DNA of 64,000 nt from PCRC01 sp040384665 (GTDB lineage Bacteria; Pseudomonadota; Gammaproteobacteria; Burkholderiales; Burkholderiaceae_C), in NCBI GenBank assembly GCA_040384665.1, contig JAZKIY010000015.1, forward strand, positions 1 through 64,000. Direction: 5' to 3'. Position numbers and translations under genes: made by a program. The notes under the pieces are model-generated. The model was not told the origin of the DNA. It was given only the letters and a program-made list of their open reading frames with translations, and did not search any database. Below, one piece after another: positions 34,068 to 42,341 of this stretch (within the stretch, counting starts at the first letter, position 1; every line of letters begins with the position of its first letter).

Positions 34068-35182
34068 GTGACCGGACTCAGCTTGCGCGAATTGGCCACG
34101 TCGCGAAATACGATAGGCCGCACCTGCACCGACGGGGCTTCTGCCCGCAACACCGCCTCGGTGACGATGGCGTGGTGCGGGCTCTTGGGGCACACCGGAT
34201 CGGCCGCGTTGGCATCGTTGGCCAGCGCGTAGGCCTGGCAGCGGCAGCCACCCAGATCGCGCTCCTTGTGCTCGCAGCTGGAACAGGGCTCCTTCATCCA
34301 ACCGGTGCCGCGGTAGCGGTTGAAGCCTTCGGATTCGTACCAGATGCTGCGGATGTCCGACGTGCGCACGTCCGGAAATTCCAGCCCCGGCAGCATGCGA
34401 GCGGTATGGCAGGGCAGGGCAGCGCCATCGGGCGTAATGGTCAGGAACATGTTGCCCCAGCCATTGACGCATTTCTTCGGGCTGCCGTCGTGGTAATCGG
34501 GTGCGACGAAGAAGATGCGCATGCGGTCGCCCAGTTCCAGCCGCTTGGCATTGACCAGCGCTTCCGCGCGTTGCAGTTGCTCACGGGTCGGCAACAGCTG
34601 GTCGCGGTTCTCCAGGGCCCAGGAGTAGTACTGGGTGTTCGCAAGCTCCAGGTATTCGGCGCCGAGTTCAACCGCCATGTCGATGATGCGGCCGATGTGG
34701 TCGATGTTCATGCGGTGCATCACCACGTTCATCACCATCGGCCAGCCGTTGGCCTTGATCAGGCCTGCCACCTTGAGCTTGAGGTCAAAGGTCTTGGTGT
34801 GCGAGAGGAAATCGTTCATCTCGCGGGTCGAGTCCTGGAACGACAGTTGCACGTGGTCCAGCCCGGCTTGTTTGAGTGCGGTGGCACGCGCAGCGGTCAG
34901 GCCCACGCCGGAGGTCAGCAGGTTGGTGTAGTAGCCCAGGCTGCGCGCCTCCGCCACCAGTTCCTCCAGGTCGTCTCTCACCAGCGGCTCGCCACCGGAA
35001 AAACCGCACTGCACCGCGCCCAGCGCACGTGCTTCGCGCAGCACCCGCAGCCAGTCGGCCGTGGACAGTTCTTTGTCGTGCTGCGCGAAATCGACCGGGT
35101 TGTAGCAAAACGCGCAATGCAGCGGGCAACGGTAGGTCAGCTCCGCCAGCAGCCACAGCGGTGGCCCGATGTCAGCACTCAT
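34061..35182 (-). CDS. pqqE: PQQ biosynthesis radical SAM protein PqqE
   Basis: A 373-residue radical SAM enzyme that forms the Glu-Tyr carbon-carbon crosslink in PqqA. The SAM cluster cysteines C19-x3-C23-x2-C26 are visible (YRCPLHCAFC), GGEP follows near 70, and the C-terminal SPASM cysteines include CSSCEHKERDLGGCRC. ATG 35182 overlaps the pqqD stop by four bases; an in-frame start 15 bases upstream is less likely. PqqD, encoded just upstream, presents the PqqA peptide to it. Confidence 0.97.
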   Translation of the reverse strand: MSADIGPPLWLLAELTYRCPLHCAFCYNPVDFAQHDKELSTADWLRVLREARALGAVQCGFSGGEPLVRDDLEELVAEARSLGYYTNLLTSGVGLTAARATALKQAGLDHVQLSFQDSTREMNDFLSHTKTFDLKLKVAGLIKANGWPMVMNVVMHRMNIDHIGRIIDMAVELGAEYLELANTQYYSWALENRDQLLPTREQLQRAEALVNAKRLELGDRMRIFFVAPDYHDGSPKKCVNGWGNMFLTITPDGAALPCHTARMLPGLEFPDVRTSDIRSIWYESEGFNRYRGTGWMKEPCSSCEHKERDLGGCRCQAYALANDANAADPVCPKSPHHAIVTEAVLRAEAPSVQVRPIVFRDVANSRKLSPVTK

Positions 35183-35451
35183 GCTTGTTCCACCCATTTC
35201 TGTTGCAGCGCAATGTCGATGAAGGCCAGCACTTCGCCCTGCAGGCCCTGCGCATGGAAGGTGGCTTCCAGTTCAGCAACGATCTCTGCCACCGTCCGCA
35301 GGCCATCGACGCGCTTGAGAATTTCCCCCGCGCTCTGGTTCAGCTTGACCATGCCTTCGGGGTAGAGCAGCACATGGTTCTTCTGCACCTCTTCCCACTG
35401 CAGGCGAAAACCGCTGCCCATGCGGGGCCGCATCAGCAAGGTGGCGCTCAT
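35179..35451 (-). CDS. pqqD: PQQ biosynthesis peptide chaperone PqqD
   Basis: A 90-residue peptide-binding protein of the RRE type, the usual PqqD size. The conserved LLYPEGMVKLNQSAGEIL core and the following helix-turn (RTVAEIVAELEATF) are present. It binds PqqA and delivers it to PqqE. ATG 35451 overlaps the pqqC stop by four bases, and its own stop overlaps pqqE by four bases, so pqqC-pqqD-pqqE are translationally chained. Confidence 0.96.
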   Translation of the reverse strand: MSATLLMRPRMGSGFRLQWEEVQKNHVLLYPEGMVKLNQSAGEILKRVDGLRTVAEIVAELEATFHAQGLQGEVLAFIDIALQQKWVEQA

Positions 35452-36248
35452 GGGGTGATGCCATAGCGGTTGGCCATCGCGTCGCTCATGGCCCACAGGA
35501 TGTCGAGCTTGAACTGCAGGATGTCGAGCGCCCGTTCCTGCTGCGCCCGGGTCGTGAAATGGTCCAGCGTGATGGCCAGGCCCTGTTCCACGTCGCGCCG
35601 CGCCTGGCTCACACGCTGGCGGAAATACTGCAGGCCGCCACTCTCTATCCACGGGTAGCGCTCGGGCCAGTTGGCTAGCCGCTGCTTGTGGATTTCGGGC
35701 GCGAACATCTCGGTCAGCGACGAGCAGACCGACTCCTGCCAGGGCGAGCGCCGCGCGAAGTTGATGTAGGCATCGACCGCAAAGCGCATGGCCGGAACCA
35801 CATGCCGCAAGTCAATGATTTCCTCACGCGCCAGCCCGGTGGCAATGCCAAGCTGGATCCAGGCTTCGGTGCCCCCGGCGTCGCGCGTTCCGCCGATCTC
35901 AAAGCCGTCGTGGTCCAGGATGCGCTGGACCCAGCCGCGCCGCACCTCGGCGTCGGGGCAGTTCGACAGCACCGCCGCGTCCTTCACGGGAATAGCGATC
36001 TGGTAATAAAAGCGGTTGGCCACCCAGCCCCGGATCTGCTCCGGCGTGGCTTTGCCGCTGTTAAGCATGACGTTGAACGGGTGGTGAATATGGTAGGCCG
36101 CGCCCTTGCTGCGCAGTTGCGCTTCAAATTCACTGCGGCTCCACGCCGGTTCTGTCGGCACCACCAGCGGTGGTGCGAGGGAGGAATCTATGAGAGCGAT
36201 GGTGTGTCCCCGGTAAACCTGTGTGTCACAGGCTGATGGCCATGCCAT
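35448..36248 (-). CDS. pqqC: Pyrroloquinoline-quinone synthase PqqC
   Basis: A cofactor-free oxidase that performs the final ring closure and oxidation to PQQ. GWVANRFYYQIAIPVKDAA (part), QRILDHDG, RHVVPAMRFAVDAYINFARR and ERYPWI are PqqC hallmarks; its fold is haem-oxygenase-like. The start is uncertain: the nearest ATG (36248) lies inside the 3' end of pqqB, giving 266 residues and a 23-base overlap, while the family usually begins about 30-40 residues later, where no standard start codon is evident. A non-canonical start cannot be excluded. Confidence 0.93.
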   Translation of the reverse strand: MAWPSACDTQVYRGHTIALIDSSLAPPLVVPTEPAWSRSEFEAQLRSKGAAYHIHHPFNVMLNSGKATPEQIRGWVANRFYYQIAIPVKDAAVLSNCPDAEVRRGWVQRILDHDGFEIGGTRDAGGTEAWIQLGIATGLAREEIIDLRHVVPAMRFAVDAYINFARRSPWQESVCSSLTEMFAPEIHKQRLANWPERYPWIESGGLQYFRQRVSQARRDVEQGLAITLDHFTTRAQQERALDILQFKLDILWAMSDAMANRYGITP

Positions 36249-37140
36249 CGAAAGCCACTTCGATGCCGTGCTCGCGCAGCGTCTGCCGCTGCACCGAGTC
36301 TTCATCGAGGATGGGATTGGTGTTGTTGATGTGGATCAGGATGCGGCGCGTGCTCGCGGGCAGACTGTCCAGCCATTCGATCATGCCGCCCGGGCCGGAT
36401 TGCGGCAAATGCCCGATGCTGCGCGCCGTCTTGCGGCTGAAGCCGGCCGTGACCATCTCGTCGTCGGTCCAGAAGGTGCCGTCGACCATGACGCAGTCCA
36501 CACTGCGCATGATGGCGTCAATGTGCGGCTCGCGCGCACCCAGGCCGGGTGCGTAGAAAAGGCGCTTGCCGCTGTCCGAAATCAGCGTCAGCCCGATGTT
36601 GTCGCCGGGCACCGACTGCTCGCGGTGCGGTGAATAGGGGGCAGCCTTGCTGGCCAGTGGCACGGCCGAAAAGCGCACGCCCGCCACGCCGGTGACAGCG
36701 AACTCCGAGCCATCGAGCGGCAGGTCGTGGCGGTCTACCCCACAGTAATGTTCCAGCACACGCAGGATCGGGTTGCCTTGGGTCAGGTCTTCGTACACCG
36801 GGTCGGCGCACCACAGGGGCAGCGGGCTGCCGCGCTCACGCAGCATGTACAGGCCGGTGGAGTGGTCGACCTGACCGTCCATCAACAGCACCGCGGCAAT
36901 GCCCGAATCGCGCGCCGCGCGGTTGGGTTGCAGCGCTGGCGTGGCGCGGATCTGCGTGAGGATGTCGGGTGAGGCATTGAGCAACGCCCAGTCCTGGCCG
37001 TTGGACGAGACGCAGATCGACGATTGGGTGCGGGCCACGGCATTGAGCGTGCCTGCGCGCAGGCCGGCGCAGTTGTGGCAATTGCAGTTCCACTGGGGAA
37101 AACCACCGCCTGCGGCGGCACCGAGAATCCGGATGTGCAT
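36226..37140 (-). CDS. pqqB: PQQ biosynthesis protein PqqB
   Basis: A 304-residue metallo-beta-lactamase-fold protein, the normal PqqB length. It hydroxylates the tyrosine part of the crosslinked precursor. GGGFPQWNCNCHNC near the N terminus is diagnostic; DGQVDHSTGLYMLRE carries the D-x-D-H-type metal site and VMVDGTFWTDDEM follows further on. ATG 37140 was chosen because the family starts MHIRIL. A stem-loop lies between pqqA and this gene. Confidence 0.97.
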   Translation of the reverse strand: MHIRILGAAAGGGFPQWNCNCHNCAGLRAGTLNAVARTQSSICVSSNGQDWALLNASPDILTQIRATPALQPNRAARDSGIAAVLLMDGQVDHSTGLYMLRERGSPLPLWCADPVYEDLTQGNPILRVLEHYCGVDRHDLPLDGSEFAVTGVAGVRFSAVPLASKAAPYSPHREQSVPGDNIGLTLISDSGKRLFYAPGLGAREPHIDAIMRSVDCVMVDGTFWTDDEMVTAGFSRKTARSIGHLPQSGPGGMIEWLDSLPASTRRILIHINNTNPILDEDSVQRQTLREHGIEVAFDGMAISL

Positions 37141-37185
37141 GAAAGGGTTACCTGCGCTGGGAGAGGGGCCACCGGGGCCTGTAAG

Positions 37186-37215
37186 CGACAAAGCCCGCTC
37201 GCGCGGGCTTTGTCG
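37186..37215 (-). other. 13-bp perfect stem-loop between pqqA and pqqB
   Basis: CGACAAAGCCCGC (37186-37198) pairs fully with GCGGGCTTTGTCG (37203-37215) around the loop TCGC. On the minus-strand transcript it starts just after pqqA. No T-run follows, so partial termination or RNA stabilisation, raising pqqA over pqqB-E, is the likely role; many pqq operons show such excess of pqqA message. Confidence 0.75.
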
Positions 37216-37230
37216 TTCAAACCGTGCCGA

Positions 37231-37305
37231 TCAACGAGCGGCGACGTACATCGTGATTTCAAAGCCGAAGCGGAAGTCGCTGGCCTTTGGTGTTTCCCAG
37301 ATCAT
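37231..37305 (-). CDS. pqqA: PQQ precursor peptide PqqA (24 residues)
   Basis: A 24-codon gene read from ATG 37305 to TGA 37231: peptide begins MIWETPKASDF and ends EITMYVAAR. Glu16 and Tyr20, the two residues that are crosslinked into PQQ, have the required E-x3-Y spacing. A good Shine-Dalgarno (AGGAG, eight bases before ATG) is present. It is followed by the stem-loop and pqqB. At this size it is easily missed by gene finders. Confidence 0.97.
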   Translation of the reverse strand: MIWETPKASDFRFGFEITMYVAAR

Positions 37306-37527
37306 GCCTAAATCTCCTGTTGGTTAAGAACAGAGCGCCAGTGGCACTCCGAAAACGGCGATTGCCCGTTCCAATGGAGAATAAGCGCCCCCTCGCCGCA
37401 CCGCACTGGCCCCAGCCCTGAAAGCACCCTCATGATTTTCATGAATCGTCGTTCGTTGCAGCCGAATCGACCCGCCCGCCGCGCTGGGCGTGCGGTCATG
37501 GCGCGCGGGCTGATAGCATGCGACCGC

Positions 37528-38505
37528 ATGGCCCCCCCGCAGAACTTCCCCCCGGACAGCCCGCACTGTTCCGACGGGCGGCTGGCCTTGACGCATGGGC
37601 ACACCATGTACTGGCAAGACAGCGGGCCTTCCGGCGGCCAGCCCGTGCTGCTGCTGCACGGCGGACCGGGCTCTGCCAGTTCTGCGGCCTTGATCCAGCA
37701 GGCAACCAGCGCCGCTGGCCACCGTGTCATCGCCTTCGACCAGCGTGGCTGCGGCCAAAGCACGCCGCGTGGCCATACCGGTGACAACACAACTGGCCAC
37801 CTGGTTCAGGACATTGAAGCGCTGCGCACCCATCTGAACATAACGCGCTGGTTGGTTGTTGGTGGTTCCTGGGGCGCGACGTTGGCCATGGCCTATGCAG
37901 CGCAGTGCCCGCAAGCTGTTTCGGGGCTTTTGCTGCGCGGACTTTTCGTGCCCTCCGAGGCGCAACTCGCCTGGTTTTTTGGGGGGACGGCTCCGCTGTT
38001 TCCGCAGGCGTGGGCCCGGTTCTCTGGGGCAGCACCCGACAGCAGCGCGCAGGGCATGGTGCGCTGGCTGGCGCAGGTGTTCGGCCAAGGGCCGCGTGAA
38101 CAGCAGGAGCAGGTCACCCACGACTGGCTGTTCTGGGAGCAGTCGCTCGGGGGCATTCTGCCTTCGCCTCGCCAGGTGGGCGATGCCCTCGCGGCAGCGG
38201 TTGACCGCTACCGCGTTCACGCACACTTTCTCGCCCATGCCTGTTGGCTGGGCCAGCAGGGGCTGCTGCAGGCCGGTGCACGGATTGGCGCCATTCCCAC
38301 CCTTTTTCTGCACGGGCGAAATGACCAAGTATGCATGGCCTCGGCTGCAATGGAAGTACACCGCGCCAGCAAAGGCAGCCACTGGCAATGGGTTGAAGGT
38401 GCCGGCCATGACCCGTTTCATCCCGCCATGGTGGCGGCCATGACCGACGCATTGCGCAGCCATGCAAGCCATGCGGCTTTCTGTGAACGGCAGGTGCCTG
38501 CATGA
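37528..38505 (+). CDS. Proline-iminopeptidase-like alpha/beta hydrolase (S33)
   Basis: A 325-residue hydrolase. HGGPGSASS forms the oxyanion hole, the nucleophile Ser is in VVGGSWGATLA, Asp in HGRNDQVC and His in EGAGHDPF. The pattern is that of proline iminopeptidases, which remove N-terminal proline. It is divergent from pqqA and overlaps the histidine-kinase gene by four bases. Peptidases are often linked to pqq clusters, where they may trim the crosslinked PqqA; that role is plausible here but unproven. ATG 37528 follows TAGCAT by eight bases; upstream in-frame ATGs at 37432, 37441 and 37498 are less likely. Confidence 0.88.
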   Translation: MAPPQNFPPDSPHCSDGRLALTHGHTMYWQDSGPSGGQPVLLLHGGPGSASSAALIQQATSAAGHRVIAFDQRGCGQSTPRGHTGDNTTGHLVQDIEALRTHLNITRWLVVGGSWGATLAMAYAAQCPQAVSGLLLRGLFVPSEAQLAWFFGGTAPLFPQAWARFSGAAPDSSAQGMVRWLAQVFGQGPREQQEQVTHDWLFWEQSLGGILPSPRQVGDALAAAVDRYRVHAHFLAHACWLGQQGLLQAGARIGAIPTLFLHGRNDQVCMASAAMEVHRASKGSHWQWVEGAGHDPFHPAMVAAMTDALRSHASHAAFCERQVPA

Positions 38506-39851
38506 GCCTGCGGCTGCGCATCAACCTGATCATGCTGGCCGTCATCAGTTCGCTGGTGTTGTCGATGATCGCGTTGCAGATCGACGGCCTGCGCCGTTCG
38601 GTGCGGGAGGAAGTGGCCGCCGCCAACCTGGTGGCGGCGCAGTTGCTCAACCGCGTGGGCTGGCTTTACGCCATGGAGGGCATGCCCTCGCTGGTGCGTT
38701 TTCTTGACCAGCTCGGGCGTGTGCGGGCCAATGACATCACGCTGACCGACGCCAATGGCCAGGTGCTGTACCAGTCGCCGGTGTCGCGCTACAAACCCGG
38801 GCGGGAAGCGCCGCAGTGGTTCCAGGCCGTGCTCCTGCCGGCCTCGGCACGCCAGGTCATTGCACTGCCGGGCGGGCAACTGGTGATCGAAGCCAACCCC
38901 TTGCGCGCCATCCTCGATGGCTGGGACGACTTGCTGCGGCTGACAGCCATCGGGGCGGTCACGTTGTTGCTCATCAATGTGCTGGTGTTCTGGGCCATGG
39001 GCCGGGCGCTGAAGCCGTTTCAGCAGATTCTGGCGGGGCTGCAGCGCCTGCAAGCCGGCGATTTTTCTGTTTCGTTGCCACCGTTGCCGGGCAAGGAAGC
39101 CGGTGCCATTGGCGCGGCCTTCAACCGCATGACGGCGGTTCTCAAGGACAACATCGCGTCCCAGCAGCGCGCTTTTGAGGCCGAACGCCGGCTCTCGGAT
39201 TCGCGTGAGCTGGCCCGGCTGATTGAAACCCACGTCGAGACCGAGCGCCGCGAAATCGCCCGCGCGCTGCACGACGAACTGGGCCAGTCGGTCACCGCCA
39301 TCCGCAGCTTGGCCATGTCGGTTGCCCGGCGCAGCGAATCCAGCGATGCCCAGACGGCGCAGGCCGCGCGCGTCATCACCGAAGAAGCGGCCCGCCTGTA
39401 CGACCACATGCACGGCATGATTCCCCGGCTGGCGCCCATGGCCCTCGATGCGCTGGGCCTGGCCGACGCCATGGGTGACCTGGTCGAGCGGGTCCGCGCC
39501 AGCCATCCTCAGGTCCAGCTTGAATTGCAGATGCACCACGTTCCCGCCGACCTGAACGAACCGACCGCGCTGGCCGCCTACCGCGTGGCGCAGGAAGGCC
39601 TGACCAACGCCTTGCGGCACGGCGCTGCCAGCGTGGTGTCGCTGACGCTGGCCGGGCACCCAGACCGGCTTGAAGTTGCCGTCAGAGACAACGGCAAAGG
39701 GCTGGCTGGCGATTGGCGCGCATCCGGCCATTTTGGGTTGCGCTGGCTGAGCGAGCGGGTCGAGGCGCTGGGCGGCACGCTGCGCATCGACAACCTGGCG
39801 CCGCACGGCGCGGTGCTGCAGGCAGTGCTGCCGCTGGAGGCCACTGCATGA
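38502..39851 (+). CDS. NarX/HisKA_3-type sensor histidine kinase
   Basis: A 449-residue sensor. Two transmembrane helices (about 8-27 and 146-168) flank a periplasmic domain of ~115 residues; a HAMP linker follows (ALKPFQQILAGLQRLQAGDFSV). The phospho-acceptor H257 is in REIARALHDELGQ, the HisKA_3 signature, with the ATPase motifs QEGLTNALRH (N box) and DNGKGLAG (G box) near the C terminus. It overlaps both neighbours by four bases and should phosphorylate the LuxR-type regulator encoded next. Its position opposite the pqq operon suggests sensing for PQQ-dependent oxidation (compare ExaD, MxaY). Confidence 0.93.
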   Translation: MSLRLRINLIMLAVISSLVLSMIALQIDGLRRSVREEVAAANLVAAQLLNRVGWLYAMEGMPSLVRFLDQLGRVRANDITLTDANGQVLYQSPVSRYKPGREAPQWFQAVLLPASARQVIALPGGQLVIEANPLRAILDGWDDLLRLTAIGAVTLLLINVLVFWAMGRALKPFQQILAGLQRLQAGDFSVSLPPLPGKEAGAIGAAFNRMTAVLKDNIASQQRAFEAERRLSDSRELARLIETHVETERREIARALHDELGQSVTAIRSLAMSVARRSESSDAQTAQAARVITEEAARLYDHMHGMIPRLAPMALDALGLADAMGDLVERVRASHPQVQLELQMHHVPADLNEPTALAAYRVAQEGLTNALRHGAASVVSLTLAGHPDRLEVAVRDNGKGLAGDWRASGHFGLRWLSERVEALGGTLRIDNLAPHGAVLQAVLPLEATA

Positions 39852-40477
39852 TCCGCGTGATGCTGGTGGACGACCATGCCATCGTGCGCATGGGTTTTCG
39901 CATGCTTCTGGGCACGCCGGACATTGAGGTCGCGGCCGAAGCCGAGAGCGGCGAGCAGGCCTGCCAGGACTACGCGCAGGTGCGCCCCGATGTGGTGGTG
40001 ATTGATTTGTCCATGCCTGGCATGGGGGGCCTGGAAGCCCTGCGCCGCCTGCTGGCGCACGACCCGGCGGCCCGGGTGCTGGTGCTGTCGGCGCACGAAG
40101 CCACCGCCTACCCGCAACGTGCCTTCAAGGCCGGCGCGCTGGGCTACCTGTCCAAGCGCGGCGCGCCCGAGCAGCTGATCGACGCGGTTCGCACCGTGGC
40201 TGCGGGACGCCGCTATGTTGACCCGCAGATGGCGCAAAAACTGGCCCTCGCCCAAATCGACGGTGAAGCCAGCCCGGCCGACATGCTGAGCGAGCGCGAG
40301 TTCGCGGTGTTTCTGCAACTCGCACAGGGGCTGTCGGTGGCGCAGATTGCCGACCACCTCAAACTCGCGGCCAGTACCGTGGGCACCCACTTGTACAACG
40401 TCAAGCAAAAACTCAACGCGTCCAACCAGTCGGAACTGACTCTGATTGCGCTGCGCTGGGGCCTGATCCAGGCCTGA
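39848..40477 (+). CDS. LuxR/NarL-family response regulator
   Basis: A 209-residue regulator: REC domain with D8/D9, phospho-acceptor D53 (VIDLSMPGMGG), and a Lys in GYLSKRG; C-terminal LuxR-type HTH (LSEREFAVFLQLAQGLSVAQIADHL region, STVGTHLYNVKQKL). The start overlaps the kinase stop by four bases. It resembles AgmR/ExaE/MxaX-type regulators of quinoprotein dehydrogenase genes. Candidate targets are the divergent pqqA promoter or, speculatively, the TTGTCCTAC sites. Confidence 0.93.
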   Translation: MIRVMLVDDHAIVRMGFRMLLGTPDIEVAAEAESGEQACQDYAQVRPDVVVIDLSMPGMGGLEALRRLLAHDPAARVLVLSAHEATAYPQRAFKAGALGYLSKRGAPEQLIDAVRTVAAGRRYVDPQMAQKLALAQIDGEASPADMLSEREFAVFLQLAQGLSVAQIADHLKLAASTVGTHLYNVKQKLNASNQSELTLIALRWGLIQA

Positions 40478-40533
40478 CGCAGCCCGCGCCATAGCGGCTG
40501 CGCCGCCAGGCAAGTTGGCCACCGACCAGACGT

Positions 40534-40563
40534 AAAAAAGCCTGCGTGGGGCGCACGCAGGCT
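40534..40563 (-). terminator. Rho-independent terminator of the ompA-like gene
   Basis: On the minus strand AGCCTGCGTG pairs with CACGCAGGCT over a five-base loop and is followed directly by six T. It is placed 30 bases after the ompA-like stop. On the plus strand the stem also follows the response-regulator gene but without a T-run. Confidence 0.85.
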
Positions 40564-40594
40564 AAACGGAGAAATGGAGCAGGTGTCTGGAGGC

Positions 40595-41632
40595 TTAGTT
40601 CACGCGGCGTTCAATGACGATTTGTTCCACTTCCACGCGGCGGTTGGGTTCCAGGCAGGTGATCAGGTCGGCGCGCTTCTTGTTGTTGCACTCCACCACG
40701 GGGTTGCTTTCGCCTTTGCCTTCGGCGTTCAGGCGACCGGACGTGACGCCCTTGCTGACCAGATAGGCCTTGACCGCGTCAGCGCGGCGCTGTGACAGCT
40801 TCTGGTTGTAGGCAGGTGCGCCCAGACGGTCGGTGTAGCCAACGATGTTGAGCGTTTCAGCGCCACCGGCGCTGACCAGCGTGCTGGCCAACTGGTCGAG
40901 TTTGGGCTGGGGTGAGCGCAGCTGGGCGCTGTCAAAGCCAAACAGTTCGGTCGCCGAGAGCGTGATGCGCTCGAACTTGGGGGCTGGTGGCGGTGGTGGA
41001 GGAACTGGCACAGGCACTGGCACCGGTGCGGGGGCCTGGGCCACCGGTGCGGGTGGCGGAATGTACTGCGCCTGGCGCACTGGCTGAGGTGCCTTGTCAA
41101 AGTAGTAGGCCAGGCCGATGTTGGCGCTGTCGGTGATGGAGTGGTCGGCGTTGAAAGTGGTGCCACGCAGGTGGGCGGCACTGCGGCGGACGTCGGCTTG
41201 CACGAACAGGCGCTCGGTCACTGCGGCTTGCACACCCAAACCTGCGCTGATGTACGGCGAGGTTTCGTTGCTGCCACCGATCTTGTCCCGCTGGGCGCCT
41301 GCGCCCACCAACACAAACGGGCGCACCGCGCCGCGGCTCAGCATGTACAGACCGTCCACGCCCAGGGTGCCCTGTTCGTAGCGTGGTGTGCGGCCGTGGT
41401 CACGGGAGTAGGTGCCGCCGAGCTGCACGTCCCACGATGGGGAGACTTGTTTACCAAAACGCAGGCCAACACCGGGAGCGTTGTGGCCGTCGTTGAAGCG
41501 GTTGTCGGGCTTGCTGACGCCAATGCTGGGCATGATGTACCAGGACGGGTTTTGCACGGTTTCGGCATGGGCCACAGCAGTGGCGCCTGCGAAAACCGCC
41601 AGGGCGATGGAAATTTTGCTCAGAGGTGTCAT
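40595..41632 (-). CDS. OmpA-family outer-membrane protein
   Basis: A 345-residue protein. Signal peptide ends at VAHA (residue ~23); residues ~25-190 form an eight-stranded OmpA-like beta-barrel (repeated aromatic/glycine strands, e.g. GVGLRFGKQVSPSWDVQLGG in part). A proline/valine-rich linker follows (PVPVPVPVPPPPPP), then the OmpA_C peptidoglycan-binding domain (NIVGYTDRLGAPAYNQKLS, then RRVEVEQIV). ATG 41632 has a Shine-Dalgarno (AAGGA, eight bases away). It has its own terminator and is divergent from the CHRD lipoprotein gene. Confidence 0.93.
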   Translation of the reverse strand: MTPLSKISIALAVFAGATAVAHAETVQNPSWYIMPSIGVSKPDNRFNDGHNAPGVGLRFGKQVSPSWDVQLGGTYSRDHGRTPRYEQGTLGVDGLYMLSRGAVRPFVLVGAGAQRDKIGGSNETSPYISAGLGVQAAVTERLFVQADVRRSAAHLRGTTFNADHSITDSANIGLAYYFDKAPQPVRQAQYIPPPAPVAQAPAPVPVPVPVPPPPPPAPKFERITLSATELFGFDSAQLRSPQPKLDQLASTLVSAGGAETLNIVGYTDRLGAPAYNQKLSQRRADAVKAYLVSKGVTSGRLNAEGKGESNPVVECNNKKRADLITCLEPNRRVEVEQIVIERRVN

Positions 41633-41763
41633 CGGGAAAATCCTTGTTGTAGGTGGTGCGGTTGGCATGGTCACGACATTGGCGCGCTGCCGAATGTCTG
41701 AATGCAGTGTCGGTGGCAGGGGCGGCAGAACCAATCAGGCATGCGCCCGACTGTTTGTGGGCC

Positions 41764-41772
41764 TTGTCCTAC
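41764..41772 (+). promoter_or_regulatory. Recurrent 9-base motif TTGTCCTAC, copy 4
   Basis: Oriented toward the CHRD lipoprotein gene; a -10-like TAAATT (41806-41811) lies 33 bases downstream. The distances seen at the copies (22, 22, 33, 45 bases) are about whole helical turns apart. The ompA-like gene on the other strand could also be affected. Confidence 0.45.
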
Positions 41773-41859
41773 CGCCGTGGGTTGGGTGCGGTGGCCTGGT
41801 TCGTGTAAATTGGTGCGGTTCGGCGCGCCCGCGCCAACGCCATTTCACCGGAGCATTCC

Positions 41860-42312
41860 ATGACCCCTCTTGCAACCCGTTCGCGTTTTCTTCTGGCCGC
41901 ACTGGCCCTGAGCATGCTGGCCGCTGGCTGCATCGTCATCCCGCTGCCGAGCAGCAGTGCCGAGTACAGCGTCACGCTGAGTGGGCTGGAAGAAGTGCCC
42001 CCGGTGGTCACCAAGGGCGGCGGCACGCTGACCGCGTCGCTGCACAAAAGCACCAATGTGTTGACGTGGAAGCTGAGCTACGCCGGCCTGACCGGCCCGG
42101 CGACGGCCGCGCATTTCCATGGGCCAGCGCCAGCTGGACAAAACGCGGGCGTGGTGGTGGGACTGGCCAACCCGGTGATCAGCCCGTCCACCGGCGAAAC
42201 CACGCTGACGGCGGAGCAGGCCGCCGACGTGCTGGCTGGCAAGTGGTACCTGAATGTGCACACTGCCAAGCACCCTGGCGGCGAGATCCGCGGACAACTG
42301 GTCGCGCGCTGA
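41860..42312 (+). CDS. CHRD-domain lipoprotein
   Basis: A 150-residue lipoprotein: signal with lipobox LAAGC (Cys about residue 24), then one CHRD domain covering most of the mature protein (SGLEEVPPV, TAAHFHGPAPAGQNAGVVV, WYLNVHTAKHPGGEIRGQL). CHRD domains occur in chordin and in many bacterial exported proteins of unknown function; the His-x-His-Gly pattern suggests metal or ligand binding, which is unproven. It carries its own promoter with the TTGTCCTAC motif upstream. Location: outer membrane or periplasm. Confidence 0.88.
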   Translation: MTPLATRSRFLLAALALSMLAAGCIVIPLPSSSAEYSVTLSGLEEVPPVVTKGGGTLTASLHKSTNVLTWKLSYAGLTGPATAAHFHGPAPAGQNAGVVVGLANPVISPSTGETTLTAEQAADVLAGKWYLNVHTAKHPGGEIRGQLVAR

Positions 42313-42341
42313 AGCGCGGGTTGGCGGTGCGGCAGAAAAAA

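Noticed and set aside
35182..35197. Longer PqqE N terminus from 35197
   Set aside because: The ATG at 35182 overlaps the pqqD stop in the same ATGA pattern as the other pqq genes.
40970..41060. Repetitive proline/valine tract
   Set aside because: It is the ordinary linker between the barrel and OmpA_C domains, not a separate repeat element.
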